Origin: Silurus meridionalis
Lineage: Eukaryota > Chordata > Actinopteri > Siluriformes > Siluridae
Reading direction: 5' to 3'
Assembly: GCF_014805685.1 (NCBI RefSeq)
Contig: NC_060890.1
Coordinates: 23,425,500-23,489,499, forward strand
Length of the DNA stretch: 64,000 nucleotides
Shown: one piece after another, positions 19,765 to 64,000 of the stretch
Layout of the letters: each line of letters begins with the position of its first letter
Position numbering within the stretch: the stretch's first letter is position 1
Notes under the pieces: model-generated
What the model was told of the DNA's origin: nothing
The model's database searches: none
Seen by the model: the letters and a program-made list of their open reading frames with translations, nothing else
Translations under genes and position numbers: made by a program

Positions 19765-20427
19765 ACATGTGTGTGAATAAGAGGGAGGGCAGTGGAGTGG
19801 TGCGGTTGCAGGGAGAAGAGGTGGAGAAGGTGGAGGAGTTCAGGTACCTGGGGTCAACAGTGCAGAGTAATGTAGAGTGTGTTAGAGAAGTGAAGAAAAG
19901 AGTGCAGGCAGGGTGGAGTGGGTGGAGAAGAGTGATAGCAGGAGTTATTTGTGATAGAAGAGTATCTGTGAGAGTGAAAGGGAACGTTTATAGGACTGTG
20001 GTGAGACCTGAGATGTTGTATGGTTTAGAGACAGTGGCATTGAGTAAAAGACAGGAGGTGGAGCTGGAGGTAGCAGAGCTGAAGATGTTAAGATGTTCGT
20101 TGGGAGTGACGACGATAGACAGGATTAGAAATGAGTTTATTATAGGGACAGCGCATGTAGGACATTTTGGACAAGGTGAGGGAGGTGAGATTGAGATGGT
20201 TTGGACATGTGCAGAGGAGGGACATGGGGTATATCAGTAGGAGAATGCTGAGGATGGAGCCACCAGGAAGGAGGAAAAGAGGAAGACCAAGGAGGAGGTT
20301 TATGGATATGGTGAGGGAAGACATGCAGGTAGTTGGTGTGAAAGAGGCAGATGTAGAGGACAGGGGGGGTATGGAGACGGATGATCCGCTGTGGCGCCCC
20401 CTAATCAGAGCAGCCGAAAGAAGAAGA
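19765..20427 (+). mobile_element. RTE-like LINE (copy C), 5'-truncated, sense strand
   Basis: Encodes the C-terminal part of the LINE protein (EFRYLGSTVQSN, YRTVVRPEMLYGLETVAL, then after a frameshift near 20165 VREVRLRWFGHVQRRDMGYI and RRKRGRPRRRF). It ends in CAGCCGAAAGAAGAAGA and is bounded by a 14-bp duplication ATATCTTGAGCAGT (19751-19764, 20428-20441). No RT core. Confidence 0.85.
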
Positions 20428-20639
20428 ATATCTTGAGCAGTGGCAGCAGCATAAACGATGGTGATAGAGTTGAAGGACGATGGTGAAGATGGAGCAACTT
20501 TGCTCAGTCACAAACTTCCACCCATTCTGATGAAGCATTTTCACCTGCATTTTTTTTTTACACCAGCTTTCGGCCAGATGTTTGGCTGAAACGAGTGAGC
20601 AGGTGGGCAGGTGTTTCTAATAAAATGGACGGAGAGAAG

Positions 20640-20947
20640 AAAGGAAGGAACGAAGCTCAAGAGGAGAAGAGCGACAACCCACGTGTTGGAGTTGCAGCAG
20701 AAATGCGCCTGTGGGCGGAGCCAGTCGACAGGCACGGGAGCGCGCGCTTCTCCGCCTGACTCTCGAGCGCCCGGTGGCGTGTCAAACACGTTCACGCGCT
20801 ACCGGAGTCCGCTTCCGTCTTCTGAATGAGGGACAGGACCAGGCGGAGATTACGGCGTCATGGTTTATTATAATTATAATCATTATTATTACAATTATTA
20901 TTATTCTGCCGAGTGATTCTAAGACTGAAACAACTTCGTGTCGAGCG
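20640..20947 (+). promoter_or_regulatory. caskin2: caskin2 CpG-rich promoter and probable noncoding exon 1
   Basis: This is the strongest CpG-dense stretch of the window (GAGCGCGCGCTTC, TCTCGAGCGCCCGG, TTCACGCGCTACCGG) in otherwise AT-rich DNA. It includes a GGGCGGAGC GC-box-like site near 20713 and a CACGTG at 20680. A good donor, TCGAGCG|GTGAG, follows at 20948 and could splice to the acceptor at 22063, placing a noncoding first exon here. The transcription start cannot be read from sequence alone. Confidence 0.6.
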
Positions 20948-22063
20948 GTGAGTTCAGTGTGTGTGTGTGTGTGTGTATATATATATGTGCCGCGCGCGTG
21001 CGTGTGTGCGTGTAAAACAACACATTAGATCCAGCCTGGATTCGAGCTTTTATAGTAAACTTTTAAAGTTGTGCGTGATTAAAAAAAAGTGCATTTCATT
21101 CAGAAGTCACTACGGTCACGTGTGAAACTGACACGTGGCTTTTACACCTTGAAACATTTTGCTCTTTTAATAATGTATCCTTGTATCCTTTTTTTTTGCG
21201 TAATATTTTACCTGCATTTGTTGTGAACCTTTTTCCACGTGACGTATTTATTTTCACGTCAATGTTTTTTTTGTTTGTTTGTTTTTGCACCTTAATATTT
21301 TCTATTTGTATATATTTTTCCCCACTTTAAAAAAAAATGTCACGTCTCTGTTTCGCACGTGCTTTGGGGCACTTTTTTATTTACTTTCCACACGTGGGAA
21401 ACAGTTTTAAAACATTTTACGCTTTTTTGTGAAAAGAAATCAGTCGCGTGGAAAATCGCGTGTGTCGCGAGAGAAACATGACGTGACACACGTAGCATGA
21501 AAGAAATAACGTGTGGAAAACGAAAGTCTGACAATAAACTAATCTAAGGAGGAAATAAATAAATTAAAAAAAGCGTAAAATGTTTACAAATGTTTCGCAC
21601 GTGCTTTGGGGCAGTTTTTATGTTCAACAGTTTTGTCTCGTGACGCACGTGATTTTTCACCGACTGGTTAATTTTCACACGTTCAATTTTTGTTTAATTT
21701 CTTTTCCAATTGTTTCATTGTCCATGTTATTTTTTTCCCCCATGATTTCTTTTCCCATGACTGTTTAAATGTATATCACGTTGTATGCACATTGTGAATG
21801 ACTTTTTTCTGAAGTTTTCGATCCTGTCCTCAGGGACCTCCACTAAGACCTGTTTTGTTTTTTGTTTTTTTGTCCTGATCGTGCTAATGAAAGGCCATGG
21901 ACCTCTCACTTAGCTTTCTGATGTATAGTTGGGAGTCTTGGATATCCAACCTTTTTCCCAGAGACCTACATCATTAAGGTCTCTCACTAATGTTAGAAGA
22001 ACCGTTGCAGAGATCGCAGGTTTGATGGCTCTCGTTATTTTTTTGTTTTTTTTCCCCTGACAG
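20948..22063 (+). other. caskin2: caskin2 5' intron with the CACGTG cluster
   Basis: Starts at the donor at 20948 and ends at the acceptor at 22063. Contains (GT)n(AT)n at 20958-20986 and the CACGTG array. No ORF of note. Confidence 0.4.
21117..21651 (+). promoter_or_regulatory. Cluster of seven CACGTG (E-box) motifs downstream of caskin2 exon 1
   Basis: CACGTG occurs at 21117, 21132, 21236, 21356, 21391, 21598 and 21646, with another in the next exon at 22202. Two sites sit in a repeated 20-base block, TTTCGCACGTGCTTTGGGGC, at about 21351 and 21593. The motif is the bHLH-zip binding site (USF, MYC/MAX, MITF/TFE classes). Regulatory function is inferred. Confidence 0.5.
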
Positions 22064-22302
22064 GATCTTCAAGTTTCCGGCTCAAGAATGGCACTTAGTA
22101 CAGATAAACAGGATGGTTTAAGCCAAACCTCTTGACGATTGAGACGTCTGAATAAGAAGAATCGGACTGTATAGCATCTGTTTGAGGAAATAACGCGTAA
22201 CCACGTGATGCTCGGAAAGCGAAGAGATGCAGCATGTTGTGGAGAACTAAGATTAAGCCTGTCTGAAGTGAGACTATAACTCGTCAGGGTTGGAGAAAAG
22301 CC
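22064..22302 (+). promoter_or_regulatory. caskin2: caskin2 5'UTR in exon 2, with upstream ORFs
   Basis: The acceptor TTTTTTCCCCTGACAG ends at 22063. Before the caskin2 ATG lie two uORFs: 22088-22135 (16 codons with stop) and 22208-22279 (24 codons with stop), plus a minimal ATG-GTT-TAA. They would be expected to lower initiation at 22303. Confidence 0.5.
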
Positions 22303-63295
<40,993 letters not shown>

Positions 63296-63564
63296 GTAAG
63301 CACCGAGTACACATTTTTCTGTCAATCCTGTTTCTTTTTTTCCTTCTGCTGTTTGTGTCTTGCAAAAAAACTTTTTTTTTTGCTTCTCAACGTGTTCCAT
63401 GTTTCAGTAGAACTTGGTGTATTTATATGGGAGTGTGCCGTGTTGGGGAACTAATCCCAAACAGGGTGGAGTGATGAAGCTGAGTACACCCTGCATGTCC
63501 TAACAGCATTTCTTGAACTGTTTTGTTTTTCTTTTCTTTTCTTTTTTTTTTTGGTTAGGTGATG

Positions 63565-64000
63565 TACTATATATACACAAAAGTATTGGGACACCTGACC
63601 TTTCCTGCCATATGTGGTTCTTCACCAAACTGTTAGCACACAATTGTATTGGATACAATTAGGCATTCACTTGAACTTGTGAGCTCCATGATGATCTGGT
63701 TTACATGGCTTGGAGAGGAAGATCTTGAGTGGCCTGCTATAGAGCTTTGATCTCAACCCTACTGAACATCTTTGGGATAAATGTAAAAATGTACCACACC
63801 CCAGGTCTCCTTAACTCATCTACAACAGAACCATATTCACTAATACCCTTGTGGCTACTGAACACAAATGTCCAAAAGCCCACTCCATCATCTAGTGGAA
63901 CAGCTTCCCAGAAGAGTGAAGGGAATTATAGGAGCAGATTTGGGGACTAAATGTGGAATGCGATGCTCAAAAAGCACATACCATATAACACATATGACCA
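63565..64000 (-). mobile_element. MITE family copy, reverse, reaching the window edge
   Basis: TGGGACACCTGACCTTTCCT, CAAACTGTTAGCACACAATT, CAACCCTACTGAACATCTTT and ATCTAGTGGAACAGCTTCCC are the family in reverse. Confidence 0.7.

Overview
The window is vertebrate nuclear DNA, most likely from a teleost fish. Coding exons are 50-310 bp long, have GT-AG boundaries, and sit in long AT-rich introns full of fish-type transposons (Tc1/mariner, hAT/ZBED, pogo-like, RTE-like and Rex1/L2-like LINEs, tRNA-derived SINEs) and long (GT)n, (AT)n and (TC)n microsatellites. The density of Tc1-derived elements and their TIR types fit an otophysan or catfish-like fish, but that is inference. No prokaryotic, viral or CRISPR-type system was found.

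Layout. Three protein-coding genes lie head-to-tail on the + strand. (1) 1-1450: the last two exons of mxra7 (820-928, 1081-1195) with its 3'UTR. (2) 5505-14993: a complete nine-exon gene for a GalNAc alpha-2,6-sialyltransferase, best matched to ST6GALNAC1 (447 or 451 aa). Its 5.3-kb intron 7 carries a stack of nested transposons. (3) 20.6 kb to beyond the right edge: the 5' part of caskin2. It has a CpG-rich promoter and probable noncoding first exon (to 20947), a second exon with uORFs and the start codon (22303), a 22-kb intron, and eight further coding exons ending at 63295. These 304 in-frame codons encode an N-terminal segment, six ankyrin repeats and the beginning of the SH3 domain. The remaining SH3, SAM domains and C-terminus lie outside the window.

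All exon phases join without a frameshift in st6galnac1 and caskin2, so both look functional. Mxra7 and ST6GALNAC1 are also neighbours in mammals. CASKIN2 lies on the same human chromosome arm but farther away, so this fish has a compacted or rearranged version of that synteny. The three products do not form a pathway: Golgi O-glycan sialylation, a membrane protein of unclear role, and a cytoplasmic scaffold.

The most notable noncoding structures are: a cluster of seven CACGTG motifs in 535 bp just downstream of the caskin2 promoter; two large near-perfect palindromes at 30.4-30.7 kb; a tRNA-Glu-derived SINE whose body joins the two ends of the RTE-like LINE also present here; datable nested insertions with visible target-site duplications; and a 52/36-bp minisatellite. 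I found no clearly new biological system. The items above are the best candidates for follow-up.
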